A stretch of DNA of 21,412 nt from SIG710 sp045595425 (GTDB taxonomy: Bacteria; Bacillota; Clostridia; Oscillospirales; CAG-272). How positions within the stretch are numbered: position 1 is the first letter of the stretch; every line of letters starts with the position of its first letter. The notes under the pieces were generated by a model that worked only from the letters and a program-made list of their open reading frames with translations, was not told the DNA's origin and did not search any database. The stretch is taken from NCBI GenBank assembly GCA_045595425.1, contig JAZOAL010000024.1, positions 1-21,412 of the forward strand, written 5' to 3'. Below are positions 6,819 through 15,224 of this stretch, piece by piece. The position numbers and the translations under genes are program-made.

Positions 6819-6851
6819 TTTCAAAATTGAAATTTGAAAGGAGATTACGCG

Positions 6852-9371
6852 ATGCCACAGTATGCGAGCGTTTATATACTTGATCTGCCGTTTGCCCTGG
6901 ATCGCGTATTCGACTATTATCTGCCCGGAGAGATGCGCGAAAAGGTGAGAGTGGGTGGGTTTGTGACGGTGCCCTTCGGTGGCGGAAACAGACGCACTCT
7001 GGCTGTTGTAACAGCCCTTTCCGAAAAGTGTTCTCTTGATGAAAAGACGGTAAAACCTATCGTGTCTGTTTGTTCGGAGGAGCTTTTTCTGAACGAAAGG
7101 ATGCTGGGACTTGCCTTTTATATGCGTGAGCAGACGCTCTGCACTATGGGTGAAGCGATCCATTCGATGATCCCTGCGGCGGCATTTGCACGCCTTGTTG
7201 AGTATTACCGTGCAACAAATAAAAGCGGTATGCCGAAGTCGAAGGATGAGCGTCTTTTTGCTATTCTTGAATATATTCGTGAGAAAGAGCTTGTTTCCGA
7301 GAGCGCGATAAAGAGCAATTTCGGAATGGGGGCAAGGTCTGCTGTTGATAAGCTGAGTGCAGGTGGATGGATCACGCGTGAAATGACTCTCATGAGCGGT
7401 GCAAAGCGGCAGACGAAAAGCAGTTTTTATGCCATTGTATCAAAGGATGATATAGATAGAATTATCGCCCATGAAAAAGGGGCTCTTTGCCGCATAAGCG
7501 CGAGGGGGCAGATAAATGCTCTTTCGGCTTTGCGTGATTCGGAAGCTTCTGTGGCAGAAGAAAAGCTTCTCGCGCTTGATGTGACAAGGGTGGATATCCG
7601 CGCTCTTCTCCGCAAGGGGCTTATCGCAGAAGAAAAAACGGTGGTTTACAGAGACCCTTATTCCGACCTTGCGGACCCGGTAAAACGATCCTCCGAAACG
7701 GTTCTGAATGAAGAGCAAAGCGCGGCACTTGAGACTCTCACAGCGCTTGCAAGGAGCGGAGAAGCAAAGGCGGCACTGCTTCACGGGGTTACCGGCAGCG
7801 GTAAAACCTGCGTTATGACAGCTCTTATCGACAGAGTTTTGGCGGATGGGCGGGATGTTATCCTTCTTCTGCCGGAGATATCGCTGACTCCCCAGACTAT
7901 AAATATATTTAAAGGCAGATACGGTGAGCTTTGCGCCGTTGTTCATTCGGCACTGTCGTCGGGTGAGCGTTATGATTCTTATCTGCGGATAGCATCGGGA
8001 GAGGCTCGTGTCGTTATCGGCACTCGCTCGGCGGTATTTTCACCTGTTAAAAATCTTGGTCTTATTATAATAGATGAGGAGCAGGAGCTGACATATAAAT
8101 CGGATCAGAATCCCAAATATCATGCGCGTGATATCGCGCGATATCGATGTGCATCCGAAAAAGCACTGATGCTTCTGGCATCGGCAACCCCTTCTCTCGA
8201 AAGCTATCAGAAAGCCATCGAGGGAAAATACACTTTAATAAAAATGAAAAATCGGTATGGCGGTGCGCGTTTGCCTGAGGTTAGTATAGCAGATATGCGT
8301 CAAGAGACCCAAAGCGGAAATGTTTCGCCTCTGGGGACTCTGCTGACAGATGAGCTTTGCAGAGTAAAGAGCGAGGGCGAGCAATCGATCCTTTTCCTCA
8401 ACCGCCGCGGATATAATACATTCGTAAGCTGCAGAAAATGCGGAGAGGCACTGTCCTGTCCAAATTGCAGTGTTTCCATGACCTATCATACAAAGCGCAG
8501 AACTTATAATGAGGGCTATCTTGCCTGTCACTGGTGCGGTCATAAGGAGGCTTTGCCGGAGAAGTGCCCGAAATGCGGCTCGGATAAGCTGGCGCATATG
8601 GGGTATGGCACACAGAGGGTTGAGCAGGAGCTTTCTCTGCTTGTTCCCGACGCGAGAGTGCTGAGAATGGATACCGACACAACCTCAACCAAGTTTTCCT
8701 ATGACAAGCTTCTCGGCTCTTTCAGAGAACGGGAGGCGGATATACTTCTCGGAACGCAAATGGTCACCAAGGGGCATGATTTTCCCGGGGTCACCCTTGT
8801 TGGGGTGCTTCTTGCGGATGCGTCTCTTTATCTTGATGATTACAGAGCGAATGAGAGGACATTTGCAATGCTTACGCAGGTTATCGGCAGAGCCGGCAGA
8901 GCCTCAGAGAACGGAAAGGCGGTCATTCAGACAAGCAATCCCGACCATGATGTTATAAAGCTTGCCTGTGCCCAGGACTATGAGACCTTTTTTGAGAGGG
9001 AGATCAAGCTGCGCAAATTGCTTGTTTTCCCCCCCTTCTGCGATATTGTGCTGATGACGGTGAGCTCAGAGGATGAAAAAGAGCTTTTTGTAGCAGTCCG
9101 CAAGCTCTGCGAGGAATTTTCAAAGCTGACGCAGGGAAAAGGTGAATTTTCCGATGTTAAAATGGTAGTTTTCGGTCCGTTTGAAGCCCCTGTATATAAG
9201 GTGGAGGGCAGATGCAGGATGCGTCTTGTGATAAAATGCCGTCTTAATCGGCGAAGCCGTGAGCTTTTTGCCTCTATCCTTCGTCTTTTCTCGGGCGAAA
9301 GGGCAGCAGGACGCTCAAAAAACACCAAAAAGCCCTATCTCGCAATAGATTTTAATCCATCATCTTTGTAA
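6852..9371 (+). CDS. priA: Primosomal protein N' (replication restart helicase PriA)
   Basis: PriA recognises stalled forks and reloads the replicative helicase. The 839-residue protein has an N-terminal 3'-end DNA-binding domain (about 1-110), a winged-helix-like region, and a superfamily 2 helicase core. The core has Walker A GVTGSGKT (312-319), motif II DEEQ (408-411), SATPS, and GTQMVTKGHDFPGV with QVIGRAGR. The zinc module has all eight cysteines: C527, C530, C536, C539, C559, C562, C572, C575. Motif II reads DEEQ where many PriA proteins have DEEH. The start is the ATG at 6852, with AAAGGAG at 6837-6843; the in-frame TTG at 6834 is rejected because the ribosome binding site would lie inside the coding sequence. 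The coaBC gene that often precedes priA in Firmicutes is absent. Confidence 0.96.
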   Translation: MPQYASVYILDLPFALDRVFDYYLPGEMREKVRVGGFVTVPFGGGNRRTLAVVTALSEKCSLDEKTVKPIVSVCSEELFLNERMLGLAFYMREQTLCTMGEAIHSMIPAAAFARLVEYYRATNKSGMPKSKDERLFAILEYIREKELVSESAIKSNFGMGARSAVDKLSAGGWITREMTLMSGAKRQTKSSFYAIVSKDDIDRIIAHEKGALCRISARGQINALSALRDSEASVAEEKLLALDVTRVDIRALLRKGLIAEEKTVVYRDPYSDLADPVKRSSETVLNEEQSAALETLTALARSGEAKAALLHGVTGSGKTCVMTALIDRVLADGRDVILLLPEISLTPQTINIFKGRYGELCAVVHSALSSGERYDSYLRIASGEARVVIGTRSAVFSPVKNLGLIIIDEEQELTYKSDQNPKYHARDIARYRCASEKALMLLASATPSLESYQKAIEGKYTLIKMKNRYGGARLPEVSIADMRQETQSGNVSPLGTLLTDELCRVKSEGEQSILFLNRRGYNTFVSCRKCGEALSCPNCSVSMTYHTKRRTYNEGYLACHWCGHKEALPEKCPKCGSDKLAHMGYGTQRVEQELSLLVPDARVLRMDTDTTSTKFSYDKLLGSFREREADILLGTQMVTKGHDFPGVTLVGVLLADASLYLDDYRANERTFAMLTQVIGRAGRASENGKAVIQTSNPDHDVIKLACAQDYETFFEREIKLRKLLVFPPFCDIVLMTVSSEDEKELFVAVRKLCEEFSKLTQGKGEFSDVKMVVFGPFEAPVYKVEGRCRMRLVIKCRLNRRSRELFASILRLFSGERAAGRSKNTKKPYLAIDFNPSSL

Positions 9372-9399
9372 ATGTCGCATAAGCGGACGGGAGGTTAAA

Positions 9400-9426
9400 A
9401 TGCTCTATTGCGCTTACGAGGCATGA
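9400..9426 (+). other. Possible 8-codon ORF in the priA-def gap
   Basis: GGGAGG (9389-9394) stands 5 nt before an ATG that opens an 8-codon reading frame, MLYCAYEA, ending in TGA. The flanking CATAAGCG (9379-9386) and CGCTTACG (9411-9418) can pair with one mismatch, placing the ribosome binding site in the loop. It may be a leader peptide, a remnant or chance. The def ribosome binding site lies further on, at about 9450. Confidence 0.15.
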
Positions 9427-9460
9427 TCATTTTATTTATTGATTTTTTAGGAGTATTAAA

Positions 9461-9913
9461 ATGGCGAAATTAAATATACTTAAAATAGGCGACGAGACCC
9501 TTCGTAAGGTGTGCCGTCCCGTTGAAACAATAACACCGAGAATTTGTCAGCTTCTTGACGATATGATCGACACAATGCACGATGCTGAAGGCGTCGGTCT
9601 TGCGGCACCGCAGGTTGGTGTGCTCCGCAGAATTGTTGTTATTGAGGTTGAAGAAGGAAAGATAATAGAGCTTATCAATCCCCGCATCATTGCAACAGCG
9701 GGAGAGCAGGAGGAGGTCGAGGGTTGTCTGTCTGTTCCCGGCAGAAGCGGAAAAACACGCAGACCTATGTATGTCACCGTCAGAGCAATGAACCGCAAGG
9801 GAGAGGAATTTGATATCAGCGGAAGCGGACTTCTTGCCCGCGCCTTCTGCCATGAGCTTGACCATCTTGACGGAAAGCTTTATATCGATAACGCCATCGA
9901 AATGTATGACTGA
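9461..9913 (+). CDS. def: Peptide deformylase
   Basis: This enzyme removes the formyl group from the first methionine of new proteins, undoing the action of Fmt. All three family motifs are present in the 150-residue protein: GVGLAAPQVG (44-53), EGCLS (87-91) and HELDH (131-135). C89, H131 and H135 are the expected metal ligands and E132 the catalytic residue. The start follows TAGGAG a few nt upstream. The neighbour fmt acts on the same pathway, but the two are separated here by a 261-bp repeat element, whereas they often sit close together in other Firmicutes. Confidence 0.97.
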   Translation: MAKLNILKIGDETLRKVCRPVETITPRICQLLDDMIDTMHDAEGVGLAAPQVGVLRRIVVIEVEEGKIIELINPRIIATAGEQEEVEGCLSVPGRSGKTRRPMYVTVRAMNRKGEEFDISGSGLLARAFCHELDHLDGKLYIDNAIEMYD

Positions 9914-9942
9914 TTAAAGCTTTCTCCAAGTCGGTAAATCGG

Positions 9943-10203
9943 TAAACAATAATTTAGCGGTGCGTGAGGATGATTGTTCGCCTTCCCTTGCAGGGAAGGG
10001 GGACCACGCAGTGGTGGATGAGTAGTTCATCTAACCCATAGACAAACAGTAGGATGATCTCCTCATCCGTCTCGGCGAACAATGTATTCGCTCTAAATAT
10101 AGTCACTGCGCCGAGACACCTTCCCCGCTGGGGGAGGCTAATATTCGTTCATCACACTATGTTAGTTCATCACACTACAAACTCCCCGATAAATTATTGT
10201 TTA
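9943..10203 (+). repeat. Palindromic interspersed repeat, copy 2 (MITE-like), between def and fmt
   Basis: TAAACAATAATTTAGCGG (9943-9960) and CCGATAAATTATTGTTTA (10186-10203) form terminal inverted repeats with 17 of 18 matches. The core contains several hairpins: CTTCCCT/AGGGAAG, CCAC/GTGG, a long GTCTCGGCG/CGCCGAGAC pairing, and CCTTCCCC/GGGGGAGG. GGATGAG and CTCATCC can pair across the middle. This plan is shared with copy 3. The gene-free stretch 9914-10253 holds little else beyond the fmt ribosome binding site. A short open frame at 10054-10257 lies mainly inside the element and is not taken as a gene. Confidence 0.8.
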
Positions 10204-10253
10204 GCTTTTAAAATTTTGTTTTTAGAAATCATCAATCATTTAACGAGGAAAAC

Positions 10254-11183
10254 ATGAAAATACTATTCATGGGAACACCGGATTTTGCGCTTGCATCGCT
10301 GAAGGCTCTCTGCGAAGCAGGTGAAAATGTTATCGGAGTAGTTACCCAAACAGACAAACCCAAGGGCAGGGGATATGAGCTTACGCCGCCGCCCGTAAAG
10401 GTCTATGCCGCCGAGCGCGGATTGCCCGTTTATCAGCCAAGGAGCTTAAGGACGGAAGAATTTGATGCTCTTCTTCATGAGATCGATCCCGATATGATAA
10501 TAGTTGTTGCCTTTGGCAAGATTCTGCCCGAAAATGTGATAAATTATCCTCGGCATGGCTGTATCAATGTCCATGGTTCGCTTCTGCCAAAGTACCGCGG
10601 CGCGGCACCGATGCAGAGAGCTATCATAGAAGGCGAGAGGGTGACGGGCATTACAACCATGTATATGGATGCGGGGCTTGACACGGGCGATATGATCCTA
10701 AAAAGGGAAGTTGCGATCGGTGAGGACGATGATTTTGAGGACATCCATGATGCTCTTGCAGAGTGCGGTGCGTCTTTGCTTCTCGAAACGGTGAACGCTA
10801 TCCGCGACGGAAGCGCGCCCAGAGAAAAGCAGAATGATTCCGAAATGACCTATGCGGCGAAGATCGAAAAGACTGATTGTCTTATCGATTTTTCAAAGAG
10901 CGCAGCCGAGGTGCATAATCTAATTCGCGGTCTTTCGCCGATACCCTTGTCCTTTACCCATACTCCCGACGGCAAGCTGCTGAAGATTCTGAAAAGCAGG
11001 ATATCCCATATGGAAAGCGATGCTGAGCCCGGAAGCGTTATTGCGCTTGACGGCGTAATAACCGTAAAATGCGGCGAAGGAGCACTTGAGCTCCTCCGAG
11101 TTCTCCCCGAAGGAAAGGGAAGAATGGATTCGGCAGACTTTATCCGCGGCAGAAGGATCGCTCTCGGAGATATTCTTTCGTGA
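10254..11183 (+). CDS. fmt: Methionyl-tRNA formyltransferase
   Basis: Fmt formylates the initiator methionyl-tRNA using 10-formyltetrahydrofolate. The 309-residue length is typical. The N-terminal Rossmann-type domain begins MKILFMGTPDFA. The catalytic signature is INVHGSLLPKYRGAAP, with N105 and H107, and D143 lies in MDAGLDTGDM. A C-terminal OB-fold domain (about 205-305) would bind tRNA. GAGG at 10245-10248 stands 5 nt before the ATG. The gene lies just after repeat copy 2, whose right end is 50 nt upstream, so transcription from the priA-def part must cross that highly folded element or start anew. Confidence 0.97.
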   Translation: MKILFMGTPDFALASLKALCEAGENVIGVVTQTDKPKGRGYELTPPPVKVYAAERGLPVYQPRSLRTEEFDALLHEIDPDMIIVVAFGKILPENVINYPRHGCINVHGSLLPKYRGAAPMQRAIIEGERVTGITTMYMDAGLDTGDMILKREVAIGEDDDFEDIHDALAECGASLLLETVNAIRDGSAPREKQNDSEMTYAAKIEKTDCLIDFSKSAAEVHNLIRGLSPIPLSFTHTPDGKLLKILKSRISHMESDAEPGSVIALDGVITVKCGEGALELLRVLPEGKGRMDSADFIRGRRIALGDILS

Positions 11184-11232
11184 CAGACAGGTTTTTGACA
11201 TTACTTTATATAATAAAAGGAAGTGTTCAATA

Positions 11233-11919
11233 ATGCCATATTTTTATTTTGATTACAGTTATCTTGTGCTCATTCCGGCAATGATATTCGCCCTCTGGGC
11301 ACAGGCAAAGGTAAACAGCTCGTTTAATAAGTATAATAAGGTCTTTACCCGATCGGGAATGACCGGTGCTGATGCGGCAAGGCTTATCCTTGATGCAAAC
11401 GGACTGCGCCATGTCCGCATAGAGCAGATCGCGGGCAATCTCACCGATCATTTTGATCCGAGAACGAATGTTATCAGACTTTCGCAGTCGGTGCATGATT
11501 CAAGAGGCATCGCTGCGGTCGGCGTTGCGGCTCATGAGGCAGGGCATGCCGTTCAGTATGCCGAAAATTACGGCCCCATGAAGATACGCAGTGCGATAAT
11601 TCCCGTGACCAATATCGGCTCAAGGCTGGCTCTGCCCATCTTTATCATCGGTCTGCTTTTCTCCTATGAGTTAGCAATAGCAGGTATAGTGTTATTTTCT
11701 CTTACTGCGGTATTTCAGGCTGTAACTCTTCCTGTTGAGTTCGATGCCAGCAAGAGGGCTCTTGCAGCTCTTGACGGGTGCGGAAGACTTGACGATGAAG
11801 AGGTAAAGGGTGCTAAAAAGGTTCTGACCGCGGCGGCACTCACCTATGTGGCGGCTCTTGCCTCCGCGCTTTCCCAGATTCTCCGTCTGCTGATCATTGC
11901 GAACAGAAGAAGAGACTGA
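11233..11919 (+). CDS. Membrane zinc metallopeptidase, YugP type
   Basis: This 228-residue protein matches the neutral zinc metallopeptidase family PF04298 (YugP). The zinc motif HEAGH lies at residues 101-105, with E169 in LPVEFDASKRA a plausible third ligand. Likely membrane segments are at about 6-22, 121-142, 148-166 and 198-222, so the active site is close to the membrane. The substrate is unknown. The start at 11233 has AAAAGGAA at 11215-11222, 10 nt upstream. A longer in-frame version from 11086 would overlap fmt by about 100 nt and is rejected. A gene of this family between fmt and rsmB is common in clostridia but absent from the Bacillus subtilis cluster. Confidence 0.9.
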   Translation: MPYFYFDYSYLVLIPAMIFALWAQAKVNSSFNKYNKVFTRSGMTGADAARLILDANGLRHVRIEQIAGNLTDHFDPRTNVIRLSQSVHDSRGIAAVGVAAHEAGHAVQYAENYGPMKIRSAIIPVTNIGSRLALPIFIIGLLFSYELAIAGIVLFSLTAVFQAVTLPVEFDASKRALAALDGCGRLDDEEVKGAKKVLTAAALTYVAALASALSQILRLLIIANRRRD

Positions 11920-11951
11920 TATTTTATAATAACTTAATTAAAGGAGCGGCT

Positions 11952-13268
11952 ATGGGAGAAAAAATCAATATCAGAAAAGTCGCTCTGACGGTTCTTGACC
12001 GCATAGAAGCGGCGGGACAGTATTCGAATATCGCACTTGACAGTGCCATAGCCCGAAGCGGTGCTTCGGGAGCGGACAAGGCTCTTCTTACTACCCTTGT
12101 TTATGGCGTTATCGAGCGCAAAATAACCCTTGATCATGTGATAAACTCAATGTCCTCTCTGCCGCCGTCAAAGATAGAAGCCACTTCTCGGAATGTTTTA
12201 AGAATGGGCTTATATCAGCTTGCATATCTTGACAGGATTCCCGATCATGCGGCGATAAATGAGAGCGTGAGCCTTGCGGGCAAACGCTCAAAAGGCTTTG
12301 TCAATGCCCTTCTCCGCAATTTTGTGCGTGGTGATAAGAAAATTTTACTGCCGCCGGAGGATGATAGGGTAAAATATCTTTCGGTGAAATATTCGGTCTC
12401 GGAGGGGATATGTGAGCGTTTCTGCCGCGATCTCGGGGCAAAAAGAGCTGAAGAGATCATTTCGGCAATGAATGAACAGCCGAGCATAACGCTTAGGGTA
12501 AATACCCTTAAAATTTCCCGTGAAATACTTCTCGAAAAGCTTGAAAATGCAGGAATTTCGGCAGAAAAAACGAGGTATTCCGATATCGGAATCAGGCTTG
12601 CCGCAAAAACGGCATATTCGGATATCCCGGGCGGTGACGAGGGACTTTGGTTCGTTCAGGATGAGGCTTCGCAGATATGTTCTTCGGTTCTCGGGGCAAA
12701 AAAAGGTGAGACCGTTATCGATGCCTGTGCCTGCCCGGGAGGAAAGAGCTTTTCCATCGCGATGTGCATGGAAAATAAGGGCATTCTTAAGTCCTTTGAC
12801 CTGCATGAAAACAAGCTTTCGCTTATAAGAAGAGGTGCTGACCGACTTGGCATAGATATCATCAAGACTGCCGAGAAGGACGGAAGAATTTTTGATGAAG
12901 CTCTTGACGAAAGCGCGGATAGAATACTTGTTGATGCGCCCTGTTCGGGTCTCGGAGTTATCGCGAAGAAGCCTGACATAAGATATAAGGATATGCGTGA
13001 TATAGACCGCCTTCCCGAAATTCAGCTTTCGATTGCCGAAAACTGCCTAAGGTATCTGAAAAAGGGCGGTATAATGGTATATTCCACATGCACTTTGCTG
13101 CCTGCGGAAAATGAAGAGAATGTCAAAAGGCTTGTTGAAAGACATGCGGAAATAGAGCTTGTTCCCTTTGAAATCGGCACTCTCAAAGCCGAAGAAGGCA
13201 TGCTGACCCTTTATCCCGATAAAACCGAAACCGACGGATTCTTTATTGCAAAATTAAGAAAAATATAG
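11952..13268 (+). CDS. rsmB: 16S rRNA (cytosine-967-C5) methyltransferase
   Basis: RsmB methylates C967 (E. coli numbering) of 16S rRNA using S-adenosylmethionine. The 438-residue protein has an N-terminal NusB-like RNA-binding domain (about 1-130) and a Rossmann methyltransferase domain. The SAM-binding loop is DACACPGGK (257-265), DACAAPGGK in many relatives. The two motif cysteines are C331 in DAPCSGLG and C380 in YSTCT, the latter being the usual catalytic nucleophile. The ribosome binding site AAAGGAG is at 11939-11945. The gene lies 32 nt after the peptidase gene and 20 nt before rlmN, in one transcription run. Confidence 0.95.
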   Translation: MGEKINIRKVALTVLDRIEAAGQYSNIALDSAIARSGASGADKALLTTLVYGVIERKITLDHVINSMSSLPPSKIEATSRNVLRMGLYQLAYLDRIPDHAAINESVSLAGKRSKGFVNALLRNFVRGDKKILLPPEDDRVKYLSVKYSVSEGICERFCRDLGAKRAEEIISAMNEQPSITLRVNTLKISREILLEKLENAGISAEKTRYSDIGIRLAAKTAYSDIPGGDEGLWFVQDEASQICSSVLGAKKGETVIDACACPGGKSFSIAMCMENKGILKSFDLHENKLSLIRRGADRLGIDIIKTAEKDGRIFDEALDESADRILVDAPCSGLGVIAKKPDIRYKDMRDIDRLPEIQLSIAENCLRYLKKGGIMVYSTCTLLPAENEENVKRLVERHAEIELVPFEIGTLKAEEGMLTLYPDKTETDGFFIAKLRKI

Positions 13269-13288
13269 TAACAGAATGGGGGAGACAA

Positions 13289-14359
13289 ATGGAAAATCAA
13301 ATAAAAACAGACCTGCTGTCTCTCTCAGTGTCAGAGCTTGAAAAATTTGTTACGGAGGAGCTGGGAGAGCCTAAATACCGCGCAAAGCAGATATTCACAA
13401 ATATTCACCGAGGCGTACCGCCTTCCGAGATAACAAATCTTTCAAAGGCTCTGCGTCAAAAGCTGAAGGAAAAATGCGAATACCGTATGCCCGAGATCGA
13501 GCGTAAGCTCGTTTCAAAGCTTGACGGTACGGTAAAATATTTATTCAGACTTATAGACGGCAATTGCATTGAGACGGTTGTGATGAAATATAATCACGGC
13601 AATACCGTTTGCATCTCCTCTCAGGTGGGATGCAGAATGGGATGCAGATTCTGCGCCTCCACCATCGGCGGCAAGGTTCGCGACCTTACGGCCGCAGAGC
13701 TTCTCGGGCAGGTCATAATGGCGCAGAAGGATACGGGGGAGAGGATATCAAATATCGTTATGATGGGGATAGGCGAGCCGCTCGATAATTTTGATAATGT
13801 TGTAAAATTCCTTGCCCTTGTGGGCTGTGAGGACGGGCTGAATATCGGATACCGTCATATCTCACTCTCCACATGCGGAATCGTTGATAAGATATATAAG
13901 CTGAGGGAGCTTGATCTGCCTATCACGCTTTCGATCTCGCTTCATGCGCCGGACGATGAAACGCGGAGCGCAATAATGCCTATAAACAATAAATGGGGTG
14001 TTGACGATCTGCTGCGAGCCTGCCGCGATTATTATGCTGTTACAAAAAGAAGGATATCCTTTGAATATACGCTGATCTCGGGAAAAAACGATTCGGAGGA
14101 AAATGCCGAAAAGCTGGCGGCGGTTCTTGGCGGAGCGTTGCGGACAAAAAAGGAAAGTATGCCCATCCATGTCAATCTCATTCCTGTAAATGAGGTTGAA
14201 GAGACAGGCTTTGAGCGCAGCGGAGACGCGGCGATAAGGAAATTCGCCTCTATCCTCGAAAAGAGAGGGATAAGAGCAACCGTCAGAAGAAAGCTGGGCT
14301 CGGATATAAACGCCTCCTGCGGACAGCTCCGCAGAGAAGCAGCAAAAAAAGAAGAATAA
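13289..14359 (+). CDS. rlmN: 23S rRNA (A2503-C2) / tRNA (A37-C2) methyltransferase
   Basis: RlmN is a radical SAM enzyme that adds a methyl group to C2 of A2503 in 23S rRNA and of A37 in some tRNAs. The 356-residue protein carries the cluster cysteines C115, C119 and C122 (CRMGCRFCAS), the GIGEPLDN motif (161-168) and C344 near the C-terminus (INASCGQLR), the expected methyl-carrying cysteine. A Cfr-type resistance enzyme shares the fold, but synteny and overall sequence favour RlmN. GGGGGAG precedes the ATG by a few nt. The 83-nt gap to stp holds only a 5-bp hairpin (14363-14376), too weak to count as a terminator. Confidence 0.95.
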   Translation: MENQIKTDLLSLSVSELEKFVTEELGEPKYRAKQIFTNIHRGVPPSEITNLSKALRQKLKEKCEYRMPEIERKLVSKLDGTVKYLFRLIDGNCIETVVMKYNHGNTVCISSQVGCRMGCRFCASTIGGKVRDLTAAELLGQVIMAQKDTGERISNIVMMGIGEPLDNFDNVVKFLALVGCEDGLNIGYRHISLSTCGIVDKIYKLRELDLPITLSISLHAPDDETRSAIMPINNKWGVDDLLRACRDYYAVTKRRISFEYTLISGKNDSEENAEKLAAVLGGALRTKKESMPIHVNLIPVNEVEETGFERSGDAAIRKFASILEKRGIRATVRRKLGSDINASCGQLRREAAKKEE

Positions 14360-14442
14360 AATACGGCGGCAGCCGTTTTACATAAACAACAAGACACATA
14401 CCGTTTTCCGAACAGATCTCGGAGATACATTACGGAGGAAAT

Positions 14443-15204
14443 ATGATATATTTTGGCAAAACCGACATAGGGAAACTCAGGAAAGGGAATCAGGACAACT
14501 TCGGCATTTATGAGATAGCCGAAAATGCCTTGCTGCTTGCCGTTTGTGACGGCATGGGCGGTGCCGCCGGCGGTGAAGAAGCAAGCCGTTTGGCTCTTGA
14601 AGCCTTTTCGGGTGAAGTGAAGGCTGTTTGTGAGCCGAGAATAGAGAAAGGAAAGCTATGCCGAGAGGGTATAGATATGCACATTTTGCTGGCAAATGCC
14701 GCGGAATGTGCAAATAAAGCGGTCTATTCAACGGCGCAGGCACGTCCCGAGCTTTCGGGAATGGGCACAACTCTCGTTGCTCTGTTTATAATAGATTCCG
14801 TTGCCCATTCCGTAAATGTGGGCGACAGCCGCATGTACAGGATCAGCGGCGGTGAGATAGAACAGATCACTCACGACCATTCTTATGTTCAGTATCTTGT
14901 GGACATTGGGAAAATGACCCCCGAGGAGGCAAAAAACAGCACGAACCGCAATATAATTACACGCGCTGTCGGCACAGAGCAGAAGACCGAGCCGGATATA
15001 GAGAATATCGATCTTGATAAGGGCGGAGAGGACACCTATTTTATGCTTTGCTCGGACGGACTTACGGGTGTTGTATCCGATGAGGAAATAGCCAAAATCG
15101 TTTCGGGCGACGGCGATCTTGAGGAAAAGGTTCAGGCTCTTATAGAAAAGGCAAATCAGGGCGGCGGTCCCGATAATATAACAGTAGTTCTTTTCAGAAA
15201 ATAA
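14443..15204 (+). CDS. stp: PP2C-type Ser/Thr protein phosphatase
   Basis: This 253-residue cytoplasmic phosphatase (PrpC/Stp family) reverses phosphorylation by the PASTA kinase encoded next to it. PPM motifs in order are GKLRKGNQDNF (10-20), AVCDGMGGAAGG (33-44, with metal ligands D36 and G37), NVGDSRMYRI, TRAVG, CSDGLTGVVSDEE and GGPDNITVVLF near the C-terminus. All the expected metal-binding aspartates appear intact. GGAGG at 14434-14438 stands 4 nt before the ATG. The kinase gene starts 20 nt after the stop codon, so both are probably made together, as in Bacillus subtilis prpC-prkC. Confidence 0.95.
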   Translation: MIYFGKTDIGKLRKGNQDNFGIYEIAENALLLAVCDGMGGAAGGEEASRLALEAFSGEVKAVCEPRIEKGKLCREGIDMHILLANAAECANKAVYSTAQARPELSGMGTTLVALFIIDSVAHSVNVGDSRMYRISGGEIEQITHDHSYVQYLVDIGKMTPEEAKNSTNRNIITRAVGTEQKTEPDIENIDLDKGGEDTYFMLCSDGLTGVVSDEEIAKIVSGDGDLEEKVQALIEKANQGGGPDNITVVLFRK

Positions 15205-15224
15205 TCAAAAACGAGGAATAACGA

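Noticed and set aside
6834..6851. TTG start for PriA at 6834
   Set aside because: The AAAGGAG ribosome binding site would then lie within the coding sequence; the ATG at 6852 is correctly spaced from it.
10054..10257. Open frame of 67 codons between def and fmt
   Set aside because: It lies largely inside repeat copy 2, has no ribosome binding site of note and runs into the fmt start.
11086..11232. Start of the YugP-type peptidase inside fmt
   Set aside because: It would add 49 residues unrelated to the family and overlap fmt by about 100 nt; a ribosome binding site supports 11233.
14363..14376. Hairpin after rlmN as a terminator
   Set aside because: The stem is only 5 bp and is followed by just four T residues; transcription probably continues into stp.
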